Part shown: positions 1 to 10,925 of the stretch, piece by piece
How the letters are laid out: the number at the start of each line of letters is the position of its first letter
Position numbering within the stretch: position 1 is the first letter of the stretch
From: Stropharia rugosoannulata
Taxonomy: Eukaryota > Basidiomycota > Agaricomycetes > Agaricales > Strophariaceae
Length of the DNA: 64,000 nucleotides
Direction: 5' to 3'
NCBI GenBank assembly: GCA_028532985.1
Contig: JANCIK010000002.1
Location: 1,302,001 to 1,366,000, forward strand
Position numbers and translations under genes: made by a program
Notes under the pieces: generated by a model
What the model saw: only the letters and a program-made list of their open reading frames with translations
The model's database searches: none
Told to the model about the DNA's origin: nothing

Positions 1-1413
1 CGCGCACGTTCATGCGCGCGAACTGGTCGTGCATGCCGTCCCGGTCGTAGTCATCGCCGGTGGCCTGTTCCAGCTCGCGCTCCTGCGCGAACAGCGCCTC
101 GATCTCATCAACGCGCGGATCACCCTCGTTCTCGACGTCGCCGGGCTTGAGGGATAGGAAGCGGCGGACGACGATGTGTTCGAGGATGTAGCGCCCGCCG
201 GTAACGCCGAGCTGACAAAGCGAGTGGATGTATTCGTTGAGTTCCACCCGGCGTGTGGCTGTGAGTTGGTCGTCGACTTCGTTTGCGGGGCCCGGCATGT
301 ACGGGAGGGTGCGGGGCTCCGGTGGTTCGCGGCCAGCCTCGCGGGGGAAGGTGTCGAGGAGGGAGACCTGGAAGTCGTAGAAGTCGTTGTATTGGCGGAA
401 AAGAATAAGGTTTTTGGAGGGAGGGAGCTGGGATTGGCCCGGGCGGCTATAGGGCTGATAGGTAGCGTCGATTCGGAACCAGTAGTCTTCCATTTCGAAA
501 TGGAAAGAGACTACATCGGCGGAGAGGAGGATACCTTCGGGAAGGAGATCTGGAGAGTGGGAGCGGGGCGGAGGTTGCTGAGGGGTATTTTGGGCGGGTG
601 GGATGTACTGGCTGGTGTAGGGGGAGGTGGTAACGGGGTCTTTTGATGGGGGTGCGTCGATAACGCCCAAAGCGATACTGTTCTGTTTGTATGCGAGCAT
701 TGCGCGCTTCCAGTCCTCGACCTTGGGGAGGTCGCCCGAGTCCATAAGAGCGTTGATGTCGGGGATCGACTTTCCGGTTGCGGGGTCGTGTATCTCGACG
801 AAGGAGACGGGGATGAGACCGGGGCGACCGAGACGGCCAATGGGTTTTGCGACGAACCACTCGCGATTTGATTGGGCAACGACGGTGATGGCGTCGCCGC
901 GCTTTGCATCGAGCTCGTCTGCACGCTCTGCTGTGAAATCATGGAGGACGATGGCATAGAAGACCTGGGCCTTGGGGACGGCTGCGGAGGACTCTGATCT
1001 GGGGGATACGGGGGGCCTAGAGAACTGAGCTGGTGGCTGGGAAGCGCGGCTGTTTCTGGGCAGAGGGTCATGAGAGGGAGATGGGCGGAGAGCGGCAGTA
1101 CTCACGGTGCGTTCTTGCCAAACTCCTCGAAGAGGGCGCGGGGGACGAGGCCACGGGCCCCTGTGACGGGGTTGTGGGCCTCGTACCAGGCAGCGGAGTC
1201 AGCGTCCTTGAGGACGTAGAAAAAGTCGCCCTTGGAGAAGGAGAGCTCCTGGGGCGCCTGGGACTTGTAGGGGGAGAGGGCGCGTATGACCTTTTGGGGC
1301 GGGAGGATGGCGGAGGGAGGTTTTGAGACGGGGGGCAGGGGCGTGGGGGTGGAGATGTTGGGGCGGGAGGCGCTGTCTCTGTGGCCGTTGAGGGACTTGC
1401 GGAGCGACTTCAT
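1..1413 (-). CDS. BEM1: Bem1/Scd2-type polarity scaffold (5' part; gene runs off the left edge)
   Basis: This is a Cdc42 polarity-complex scaffold that links Cdc24 (GEF), Cdc42 and PAK kinases at growth sites. Exon 1 (1413 down to 1106) starts MKSLRKSLNG and holds SH3-1, with ALSPYKSQAPQELSF and the YEAHNP..ARGLVP core. It ends at a GTGAGT donor (complement of 1100-1105). A second exon from about 1030 reads open to the window edge. It has SH3-2 (AIVLHDFTAERADELD, then REWFVAKPIGRLGRPGLIP), a proline-rich linker, and a PX domain with YWFRID and LILFRQYNDFYDFQ, a basic R..Y..FY phosphoinositide pocket. The SH3-SH3-PX order is diagnostic of Bem1/Scd2. The C-terminal PB1 domain expected for Cdc24 binding would lie beyond position 1. 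It is divergent from the NOT3 gene across about 310 bp. Confidence 0.88.
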
Positions 1414-1726
1414 GGTGGTATGCAGAAGGAAAGATTGGACCCGCTAATCTCACCAACTTGGGTCACGGGACCACTCACAATAAGCATACCCACTGACAGT
1501 TCATTAACATTCTTTATTCCCCATGCCATCCAGCCATGCCCTTGACCCTCTCTACGACATATCATATCTTTCTTTGATATTGCTCTGCACAACATCCCAG
1601 GTCATATCTATGAGCCGCTGTTACGTAAGCGTTACCCACCAAACAACTGCACACGCACCCCACTGCCACCGCTTCGCACTCACTCTCTCAAACAACACCC
1701 AGTCTCGGTGCACATAGCTCACCATC
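1414..1726. promoter_or_regulatory. Shared divergent promoter region of BEM1 and NOT3/5
   Basis: This 313-bp gap lies between two divergent ATGs. It has pyrimidine-rich tracts (CTCTCTCAAACAACACCC) before the plus-strand start, as is common ahead of fungal transcription starts. I see no clear TATA box or coding sequence. Confidence 0.4.
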
Positions 1727-4545
1727 ATGGCTGCACGGAAGCTACAAAGTCAGTGCCCTCCTATCATTCACGTCCTCATATGCTCATCCTCTCCCAGCCG
1801 AAATTGACCGCACCCTCAAAAAGGTCTCGGAGGGCGTCGAGCTCTTCGAGAGCATATATGACAAAATGCAATCCTCCACAAACCAGACCCAGAAGGAAAA
1901 GTCAGAGCTCGATCTCAAAACTCAGATCAAGAAGCTCCAGCGTCTGCGCGACCAAATCAAGACCTGGGTCGCCTCAAATGACATCAAGGACAAGACCGCG
2001 CTGCTCGATAACAGGCGCCTTATTGAAACGGTGAGCACCCTTTCATTATTCCTCTCGCCACGCGTCCAGTGCCTGTCACCCCGGCCTCGTGTCCACCCAC
2101 CCATCTCCTGTCCCCCATGTCCGCGTTCCTCTCCCTGCTGCGTGTCCCCAACTTTATCTCCCGTCTCTTTCCCTGGCCCACCGCTGACCCGTCTCCAAAT
2201 GAACAGCAAATGGAAAAGTTCAAGGCCTGCGAGAAGGAGATGAAGACCAAGGCCTTCTCAAAGGAGGGCCTGATACAGGCCGCACGTCTCGACCCCAAGG
2301 AACAGGAGAAAGAGGAGGCCATTCAGTGGGTAAACAGCCAAGTCGAGCAGCTCCAGCAGCAGGTCGAGACAACAGAGGCAGAGCTCGAGGCGCTGCAGGG
2401 TACCGGTAAGAAGCGAAACAAGGGCGGCCAGACTAATGCCGGCCGCCAGGAGGAGCTCGAACACCTCAACGACCGGCGGAAATGGCATATCAGCAGACTC
2501 GAGATCGTGCTCCGCTTGCTCAATAACGGCTCCCTATCGGTCGAAAAGGTCAATGAGCTCAAGGAGGACGTGGATTACTTTGTCACAGGCAATGCGGTAT
2601 GTTTTGTTCTCTTATTCCATACATGCGCTTTGGCTCACCATTGTGTGCAGGATGAGGAGTTTGACGAGGATGAGGGCATATATGATGATCTCAACCTTGA
2701 CGAGGAGGAGGAGAAGTTTGGCCTCGTGCCCGATGATGACGATAGCGAGGACTCGGACGGAGCTAGCGCCGGTGCGTGCAATTCTTCTTCTTTTCAAACT
2801 ACCCATTGACGACAGCAGACGTACCAGCGCGGCCGTCGAAGAAACACGATGAGGAGAGCGTGTCGAGTAGCAAACGGGACGAAAGCCCGATACTTAAGAA
2901 AGCAACAGCTAATATCAATCTACGTAGTAAGTCGGGTTCCCTGTCTTACGCCTGCTTGTACTAATAGTCAAATAGAACCCTCTGTAGACAGTAAGCACGC
3001 TTCCTCCAGTTGTCCCTCCACTCACCCTGCTCGTGTAGACAAACCATCGATAAATCTGAACTTTTCGCAACCGATGGCGACAATACTCAAGGCAGGACTG
3101 CAGAGCGCACCCGCGCCGCGACCCACAGCGCCAGCTGTGCTACCACCGATACGATATGCCGCCATGGCCGCCGCCGCCGTCTCCCAACCACACTCCGCCT
3201 CCGTCACCTCGCTTCCCTCCGCCACCGCATCCACACTGCCCACGACGTCAGCAGCTAGCGCCTCAGCGCCCTCACTTGCACCGGCATCAGCATCCTCACA
3301 TCCGCCACCGCCCGCCTCTACAGCGCCGTCAATAGCACCTGCGACAGCGGCAGGACTTGCAGCGCACGACCAGAGCGCCGCGACTTCGTCACCGAGCCTG
3401 ACGCAGCTATCTGTGGCAAGTCCTATGCTCTCGTCTGCTGCTTCTGTGTCGCAACCGCCCGATGGCTCCTTTTACTCTGGTCAAGAGTCGCCTGCGCTGT
3501 CGAGCGCCCTGCATTCACCCGATAAGGTTGTACCACCGTCACCTCATGTTGCGCGTCAAGGTCAGTGTACATCATTTGACCGTACATAAGGTTAATTATA
3601 TTGTATATAGATTCCACCGAGTCACCGCTCGTCTCGACGCAGGACGTATCACAGACCGACGGGTCACAAATAGCGCCACCACAGACCCCTTCGCATCTGC
3701 AAGCGCCTAGTGTCCCGGGCGGCCCGTCGCCCCTGCCCCAACAAGTACAGCAGTACACGACGACGACACTGCCCAAGTCACCTGCGCCTGGACAGCAGCA
3801 GACGCCTGCGCCTGTGTTCCCGCCTGGAATGAAGCCCCCGGTACAGCAGCAGACAGAGCAACAGCAGCTCGCGGCGTCGCGTCCCGGATCGACGACGCAG
3901 GGCGTACCCCAGCAACAACAACAGCAGCAGCGGGCGGCGTTCCCCGGCTCGCTGTCGGATTTGGTTGTGTCGTTTGAGAGTGTTAAACAGAAAGGTGCGT
4001 GGATTTTGCGTGTGTCTGGTGTATGTCTATTGACGTGATTTGTGGTTGTAGCGGCGATGCGCCAGACGACACTCGATACGGTACATAAGATGCTTGAGGG
4101 TGGATATTCGCATATTCCGCAGCCCCAGGACACCGAAAAGTGTGTACCTACCACGTTTCCTAAAATTAGTGCTAACGGGTGTTCCAGGCCGAAATACTAC
4201 GTCCCGCGCAATCCCTTCCAAACGGCGCCCTACTACCCGCAGACACCGCTTGCGCTGCTGCAGACGCCAGGCATCTTCGCACAACTGGACGTCGAGAGCC
4301 TGTTCTGGGTGTTCTACTACCTGCCCGGGACGTACCAGCAGTACCTGGCTGCGAAGGAGCTGAAGCGGCAGTCGTGGCGGTTCCACGTGAAGTACCTGAC
4401 GTGGTTCCAGCGGCATTCGGAGCCGCAGGCGATCACGGAGGAGTATGAGCAGGGCGTGTATGTGTATTTTGACTGGGAGGGCTCGTGGTGCCAGCGCAAA
4501 AAGAGCGATTTCCGGTTCGAGTACCGGTACCTGTCGGAAGATTGA
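1727..4545 (+). CDS. NOT3: CCR4-NOT complex subunit Not3/Not5
   Basis: This is a subunit of the CCR4-NOT deadenylase complex, which shortens mRNA poly(A) tails and shapes transcription and decay. The ATG at 1727 gives MAARKLQ, and after a short intron [17 protein letters not shown], the hallmark start of the Not3/5 N-terminal coiled coil (about residues 1-230). That region continues with [19 protein letters not shown], then an acidic patch ([21 protein letters not shown]). The middle is long, low-complexity and rich in Ala, Ser, Pro and Gln (about 3,050-3,990). The C-terminal NOT-box (4,190-4,545) includes [51 protein letters not shown] and [15 protein letters not shown], ending RYLSED. There are about nine short introns. 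S. cerevisiae has separate Not3 and Not5; most fungi have one gene, so the paralog name is nominal. Confidence 0.92.
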
Positions 4546-5100
4546 TTCGGAATGGGGTTTTTGTGTCCTTTTTTGTTTCGTGCCCTCACCACCTGGCACC
4601 CACCGCCCCTTTCTATGTTTTTATTTTAATTCTGGCACATACCTTCGTTTTTGCGTTTTCGTATGTTATTGGCTAATTTTTTTTTGGCCATGTGTATCCG
4701 TAAAGTAACCTGCTTGTTTTGTAGTTGCACTTGGTTGACTGGAAGTACACTCAATATCGTAATTTTGGTACTTAGCACGGCTGAGAGGAGATGCGAGTCT
4801 GGTGCGTGTCAGAGATGTTTCTCCGCTTGGGAATGGGTTTGTTCTGTAGCACGCGAAGCACCTAGTATGGTGTGTGTTGAAATTCCGGGTGCAAGTTGGA
4901 TGACAGAATGCCTCTGGTGGGGGCGAACATATCCTCATTATATCTTCATCACTCACGCCGTAACAGTTTCCGTAGAATTTTTCACGACTTTTCAATGTTG
5001 CGGAAGTCGATCGAGAGGGAAAAAAAGAAATGTTGAAAGCAGGCGCGTATGCGTATTAACTATAAGTAAGCATGGATATATTACTCGCCTAGACTCTACT
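4546..5100. other. Intergenic region between two convergent genes
   Basis: This T-rich sequence holds the 3' ends of NOT3 (+) and the bL12m gene (-). I see no convincing gene here; the ORFs are short and have no recognisable features. Confidence 0.5.
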
Positions 5101-5853
5101 CTAGTTTGACGACACCCCCGATAGCCTCGAAGACCTTTTGTAGCTTCTCTGCGTCCTCCTTGGAGACGTTCTCCTTCAGCACCTTGGGTAATGACTCGAC
5201 GAACTTCTTGGCCTGTGATTGAACATTGTGAGTGTGAGGACACGATGACCAGCTGTGAGAGGGGACGCACGTCCATCAGGGTGAGGTTAGGCACGAGAGC
5301 TTTGACTTCGCGGATGACCTTGGGCTTGGACGCCGCGTCAAATGACTCGAGCTTGACGTTAAACACTGTCTTCTCTTTTGGCTTCTCCTGCGTCCGGTAG
5401 TCAGTTAATGTCCTTTTATTCTGTCGCGCGGGTACTCACAGCAGCGGGCTCGTCTGCGGCCGGGGCAGCCGCTGCAGCTTGGGCGGGTGCTGCGGCAGGC
5501 ATGGCGACTTCTGTGATGTTCAGCCGCGTCTGGGGTGGGCAGACACACGTCAGTGGATGTATACGCGCTTTGGGGTATAAGTGGGCACACCTTGAGCAGG
5601 GAAACGAGGTCGGAGGCCTGTAGCAGTGTTAGGCTGGCAATGTCATCTACGAGGCGGTTGAGGGCGGGGTCGGCGGCGGCTGCGGGTGGGGCAGGGGTAG
5701 GGGCTGCAGCGGCGGCTCTCGCGGTCGTCGACAAAGTGCGGGCGAGACGTTGCGGGCGCACGAGGGCGCGGAGGGAGGACGAGCAGCGGGCCTGGGGTTA
5801 CAAAACCATGAGAAAGGGGGAATAGAAGGTAATACGGAAATACATACAGCCAT
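5101..5853 (-). CDS. Mitochondrial large-subunit ribosomal protein bL12m (L7/L12 family)
   Basis: This is a mitochondrial ribosome stalk protein that recruits translation GTPases. The C-terminal domain is typical of L7/L12: FNVKLESFDAASKPKVIREV, ALVPNLTLMDAKKFVESLPK and KENVSKEDAEKLQKVFEAIG, ending GGVVKLE with TAG at 5101-5103. The N-terminal dimerisation part (DPALNRLVDDIASLTLLQASDLVSLL) follows an Arg/Ala/Ser-rich, acid-free presequence that fits mitochondrial import. An Ala/Pro hinge joins the two parts. The start I prefer is ATG at 5853. It gives a two-codon first exon (ATG GCT, then a GTATGT donor) spliced to position 5791. An exon this small is easily missed. Several further short introns interrupt the C-terminal domain. 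Confidence 0.85.
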
Positions 5854-6566
5854 TGGAGGAGAGCTGGACGCGTCGCAGTGTTCCGACAGCAGAAATTTGA
5901 GACGTTGTTTGCGAGTGTTGGGCGGCGGCCCCGGCCTCCGACTCCGTTCTGCCACGGGGCACGGCGGCTGCTTTTATTATTATCGCCTCCACTTGTCTTC
6001 AATTGAACGGTTCAGTCTCGGTTTTGCTGGCTCAGTGATGACGCGGACGCCTGCCAACGGATCTTGATATGTGCTCGTCTTGTCTGGTGACGAGGAGACC
6101 TGTGTTGAATTTGTTTGCTGGTTGCTCTTTGTGCTGATTCGGAATTCCTGAATTACTGGATCTCCTGCTTGTTGGGATAAATAAACTCTGTCAAGTATTT
6201 TTCTTGGAACATCTCTGCACAGAAAAGAGTCTCAAATCTGTCCCCACACCTTCGAATCTGCTTGTCTTCTTTATTTCTTTGACTGCCCAACGTGGCTTGT
6301 CAGACGATCGTGCTTTCGGAAATATCGCCCCCGACATTTACCCACTCGACCAATGGAACCATCCACAAATAACACGTCCCACTAATTCTTTATTGAACAA
6401 TCTGTGTCTGCAGGTTCATGGTCCTAATTATACCTTGTTCTTTTCGTGGACACTTATTTTTGCAACCCCCACAAACTGGATAAATACTCCATATCCTACC
6501 CTCCAAAAAATCAGCTTCACCGCAAGGAAAAAAGCCAGCTTCAGCTCAAGGTTTATCTCGTTCAAC
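5854..6566. promoter_or_regulatory. Divergent upstream region of bL12m and the esterase gene
   Basis: About 710 bp lie between two divergent starts. The esterase side has AT-rich stretches with TATA-like words, GATAAATAAA near 6175 and GATAAATA near 6480, ahead of the ATG at 6567. An open frame reads into this region but has no family features, so I treat it as 5' untranslated or promoter sequence. Confidence 0.45.
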
Positions 6567-7586
6567 ATGTTCCGCCGTATTACCCCTGCTCTCGTGCTCT
6601 TTGCCCTCCAGGCATTCGCCTCCTCTGTCGATGTCGAGAAGCGCCAGAGCTGCCCGTCCATCCATGTCTTTGGTGCCCGCGAGACCACCGCGCCCCCAGG
6701 GTACGGAACTGCTGGTGTCGTCGTTGACCTCGTCCTTGGCGCACACGCCGGTGCCACGTCGGAGGCTATCAACTACCCCGCTTGCGGTGGACAGTCGTCG
6801 TGCGGAGACGTCAGCTACGCGAGCTCTGCCGTCCAGGGTGTCGCCGCCGTTGCATCTGCAGTTAACACCTTTAACGAGCAGTGCCCAGACACTCAGCTCG
6901 TCCTTGTCGGATACTCCCAGGTTAGTATTTTATTTTACAAGCTGGGTTGGTTATTGACAGGTGCTCGTATAGGGAGGTCAAATCATGGACGATGCGTTCT
7001 GCGGTGGAGGAGACCTCAACGAGGGCCTTACCAGCACTGCAATCCCCATTACCGCCGCAGCAGTCAACATGATCAAGGCAGCCATCTTCATGGGTGACCC
7101 ACGCTACGTGTATGGCCTCGTCCCATACCAAGTCGGCACCTGCCGCGCATCAGGCGTACGTTTTTTTTTTTCCTTGCATATCCCGTTCAAAAGTAAAATA
7201 ACTGTCCGATCCCATAGTTTGCCCCCCGCCCATCAGGCTTCGTCTGCCCGTCCGCCTCGAAGATCCAGTCGTACTGCGACGCCGCGGACCCATACTGCTG
7301 CAACGGTGATGACGCCAACACCCACCAGGGCTACGGAACGGAGTACGGCCAGGCCGCGCTCACTTTCATCAACTCCAAGCTCTCCGCTACTGGCTCCTCG
7401 CCCGCCCCCTCATCGTCGAGCGCCCCCACTACCACCCCCACCCAGCCCGCTGGCGGCTCTGGCAGTTCCAGCGGCACCGCGGCCCACTGGGCTCAATGCG
7501 GTGGCATTGGCTTTACCGGACCCACCGTTTGCGCGGCGCCCTACACTTGCCAGGCCTCGAATGCATACTACAGCCAGTGCCTGTGA
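6567..7586 (+). CDS. Secreted CE5 acetylxylan esterase (cutinase fold) with C-terminal CBM1
   Basis: This extracellular serine esterase probably removes acetyl groups from xylan, helping other enzymes attack plant cell walls. The protein starts [20 protein letters not shown], a signal peptide, followed by VDVEKR, a Kex2-type propeptide site, so the mature enzyme would start QSCPS. The catalytic Ser sits in GYSQGG, whose codons are split by the first intron (6921-6972). The Asp is in [10 protein letters not shown] and the His in HQGYG, the usual CE5 triad, with many paired cysteines. A second intron is 7156-7217. A Ser/Thr/Pro linker leads to a fungal cellulose-binding module, [16 protein letters not shown]...YYSQCL, ending at TGA 7584-7586. 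Cutinase is the alternative, but the CBM1 and the [19 protein letters not shown] start favour acetylxylan esterase. Confidence 0.9.
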
Positions 7587-8344
7587 TGTGTTCACTAGTC
7601 AATATCTTTAAAAAGAATGTCATGAACTCGAGTCGATACGTGTAACATTAATAATAGCATTGTCCCAAGTGTACAATAATATTTGTACTTAGCTTGCTTC
7701 TGTGTCTCCTCCTTCGATCGCATGACCGTCGCGTTTTCGGGCTTGAGTTAGTGTGCCAGGTCATGATAGGCACATACAGATGCAGTTTTGTGAATACCGG
7801 TGCGTGCTCTCGGGACCGCAGGTCAAAGAAAAGACCGGACTTTATCCAGCATCGGCAAAAAAGCGTAAGTCTTGTAATGTCGACCAATCAGTTAGATACT
7901 GTTCCGATTGGTTACATAAGCACAATAATCTTTTCGTCGAATACATGAAAGCGTTTTTGCATATATTGTGCGTAAGTATTATACCTAAACAATAATTGGA
8001 ACTATGTAACTCAAAGCCTACTTACAAGTTACTTGCAACGTGGTCAATAATTGAGGCGCTTGTATCACATTGTACGAGATGAAACTGGTTATGATTAGAC
8101 TTGTAACTACTTGTATTAGACCAATAATTACATCGTGATTATGCCATCTTACAGCATTGCCATTGGTTAAAATAGTTAGAGAGTTGCTTGTAATTTATTT
8201 TATTCACACAATATGTTGTAGCCAGAGAACAAATATGATTCATTTTGTAGTACATGATAGTGCAGTATTACATAGAACAGCAAAGAAAGCAATTGAACAT
8301 TACAGGAAATATGAGAGCACGAGAGCATTATCACAACATAACCT
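7587..8344. other. AT-rich stretch; probable left end of the Plavaka element
   Basis: I see no gene. From about 8,000 the sequence repeats short TTGTAA/TTACAA words (ACTTACAAGTTACTTGCAAC, ACTTGTAACTACTTGTATTA, GCTTGTAATT). Similar words are concentrated at 17,540-17,725 beyond the transposase. I take these as subterminal repeats of one DNA transposon, but I could not define exact termini. Confidence 0.35.
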
Positions 8345-10437
8345 TTATTTACCCTTCCCGCGACGAGTGCTACGACGACCGTTACTGCCGCTGCTGCCAC
8401 CATCACCACCGCTGGTGGCGGGGCCAGCGGTAGTGGGCATGACAGGGCCAGCACCACCGCTGGCCCCGCCACGCCCACGGCCACTGGCCCCGCCGCGCCC
8501 GCGCCCACGCCCGCGTCCACGGCCCGCAACGGCCTCCAGCTCGGCGGCTTCCTTCACGTTGGCCTCGCCTTCGGTAGTCGTTGTACTATCCATTGCCTTG
8601 TGCTGTGAAGGTGGTGGAATGGGCGGCCTGTTCAGATCCTGGGTCAAGAGCGGCACCGGAGGCGTCGGGGACGGTTGTAAGGATAGTGCTCGCTGATCAG
8701 CATTTTGCTGCTGGTCAATAGTGGCGCGAGGGCTTCCTGGTGGTGTCGAAAGGGGTGACGAGGCATGGCGTTGCGGCGGGTCCAACGATTCACTGCTTTG
8801 GCTTGACATTTCGTGTTCCGGTGTAGTCTGTTGGTTTGATGTCTCGCGTTCCTGTGTAGATGATCGGTTTTGCGCCTCATTCTCGCTAGTATCATTCTGC
8901 AAATTCTGTATTGGATTTTGATTATAATCAAATTATAATTTGTAAGACAAGTCATGAATGCAACGAGGGATAACATACCTCATCATTCCTTCCTTGATCC
9001 TCGTCATCTGCATTGCGTTCTTTTAGCGCTTGTTCGGCTGCCCGTTTAGCAGCGCGAGCCTTCATTACACCAGATGGGTCATCTGGGTCACCATCTTCCT
9101 CTGAGTCCGATACCTCGTGGCGTCGTCGCTTCGTTGACCGTCTTAGCGAAGGTATAGAACTAAAAATAGTGGAATAGTGAATAGACGCTGATGTTATGAA
9201 CCAGTATTCCGACTTACTTTGTCAAAAACCGTAATGTATCGGTTACCCAGGGGTCATCCGGGTCCGTCTCAAAGAAGACAACGATGTTCGAAAAGAACTG
9301 CTGGAGGTCGAATTTACCAACTTTCGACTCCCAATTTGGAGAGCTTGACAAAGCGAAATAGATCTAGAAGTGGTTAGTAGTTTATCAGAGATGCAAAAAT
9401 AAACAATACATGGCATGCGGTATATGCAACCGCTCTCCCAGTGACAGCAGTCATGCCATGCATTTCAGCCTGGCCAGGCTTAGTTCGGGCACGACGCCCA
9501 TCTTCAGTTGATGATAGACCTGTATAAATAAGGCGAAGACCCTGGATACCGTCAGTGTATAGTCCCTTGATTTGACAAAAAATAACCTTGATGATCAATT
9601 CAGACCTGCAGAGCCCTTCATCCTTGTCATCGGGGTTGTATACAGTGTTTGGCAGATACAGAAACGACGGCAGATCTCGAGCTCGAAGCTTTATCTTGCC
9701 GCTTTCGACATCCTTCATGAAGAGTCTGAACACAGATATTAATAAAAGAACAACTAAAGAACTGGATCACTTACACTGGATTATGATCAAACTGCTCTAT
9801 CATGCTTAACGGACAAAGCGCTCAGGCCGTGGCTTTGTGATGGAACCCCCGAAGGTCCTTGAGACGATTGCTCGCAATGGGCGTATACGTATTTGCAGGT
9901 AGGAAGTCAAGAATGTTGGCCTTGAAGAGGTTAGTATCAGTGTTACGAGCGCCGTTCATTTGCGTTCTCATCTATACATGTCATACAATAGTGAGTATAT
10001 GCGCCTACTATTAGTACTATGCATGGCACTTACATGAGTCAGAAATTCACTATATGCGCAGGAATCATCGTCTTCCTTGTAGAAAGCATCGAGAAGGTCA
10101 GGAAACTTGGGATGGAGGGCCATTATCATGTCGTAAATCTTGACGTCGGGACCCTCGGTTCTGTTCATGTTGGTGTTAATAACGCAAGTTTAGAGCATGA
10201 AATCAGCCGTGGAAGGACTTACGGGGGTTCCGAGTCCAAAATATACTCAATATCTGTATATGGATGGATCGAGCGCGTTATCCAGCCAGCCTTCTTGAAA
10301 ATAGGATCGAGAGCGTCCATGCTACGGTGACAGGTAAGTAGCCCTTTGCAAAGTCAAGAAGATATGACTTACATTTCATGCTTGTCATGGCTTTCACGTA
10401 GGATGCGAACCATGTCTTCAACGGCGAGCTCGGGCAT
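8345..10437 (-). pseudogene. DUF6698-like protein gene, interrupted by an in-frame TGA
   Basis: The function is unknown; the family is abundant in mushroom genomes. The ATG at 10437 gives MPELAVEDMVRILRESHDKH, and exon 1 ends at a GTAAGT donor (complement of 10367-10372). Many small exons follow. The family hallmark, a Gly-aromatic-x-His..LLCP-type box, reads RGFHHKATA, TGA, ALCPLSMIEQFDHNP. The TGA (9822-9824, complement) sits where other copies have a small residue. Downstream the frame continues normally: FMKDVESGKIKLRARDLPSF, TAVTGRAVAYTACH, a W..KVGKFDLQQFFSNIV segment and DDPWVTDTLRFL. The C-terminus is Glu/Ser-rich, then an RGRGRGRGRGG..RGRGG arginine-glycine tail typical of RNA-binding or nuclear proteins. 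It pairs with the second DUF6698-like gene and the transposase. A sequencing error at the TGA is possible. Confidence 0.55.
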
Positions 10438-10925
10438 GATGCTTGCTGGTGGTGGTAAAAGATGAGGGTAAGGATGATATGCATAGTAAGGTACGCGTAT
10501 ACGCGCACGGACATTTGGACACGTGATTTTCAAAGTCCAGGTTCCGTCTAAGTACGATGCCCACTGAGGCTATGCGCGGCCAGATATGCCTCATTGAGGC
10601 ATATATTCTCTGGAAGGAATATATACCTGCAGGTCCCATATTTTTCTATATATGCCCATCTATGTCAAGTTGACTCTATATTTTGATCAAACAATGCTAC
10701 AATCTTGTTATATTCACACTGTAGATTAAGAACAAAATTGATTTTTCATTGTATTCAGCTTGGTAATATACACAGAGAATATGCTAACAACAGAGCAGGA
10801 GCACAGAGCAGGAACAGAGGCAGAGAGCAGGCCAGAGAGCAGACAGAGCAGGATGCAGGAACATAGAGCAGGTACAGTACAGAGTAGTGCATAGAGTTAA
10901 GCAAAGGCAGGTAGACATGGTACAC

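Noticed and set aside
3423..4154. A 243-codon Cys-rich minus-strand ORF
   Set aside because: It is the antisense of the Gln/Pro-rich NOT3 coding region; the cysteines come from reversed CAG/GCA codons.
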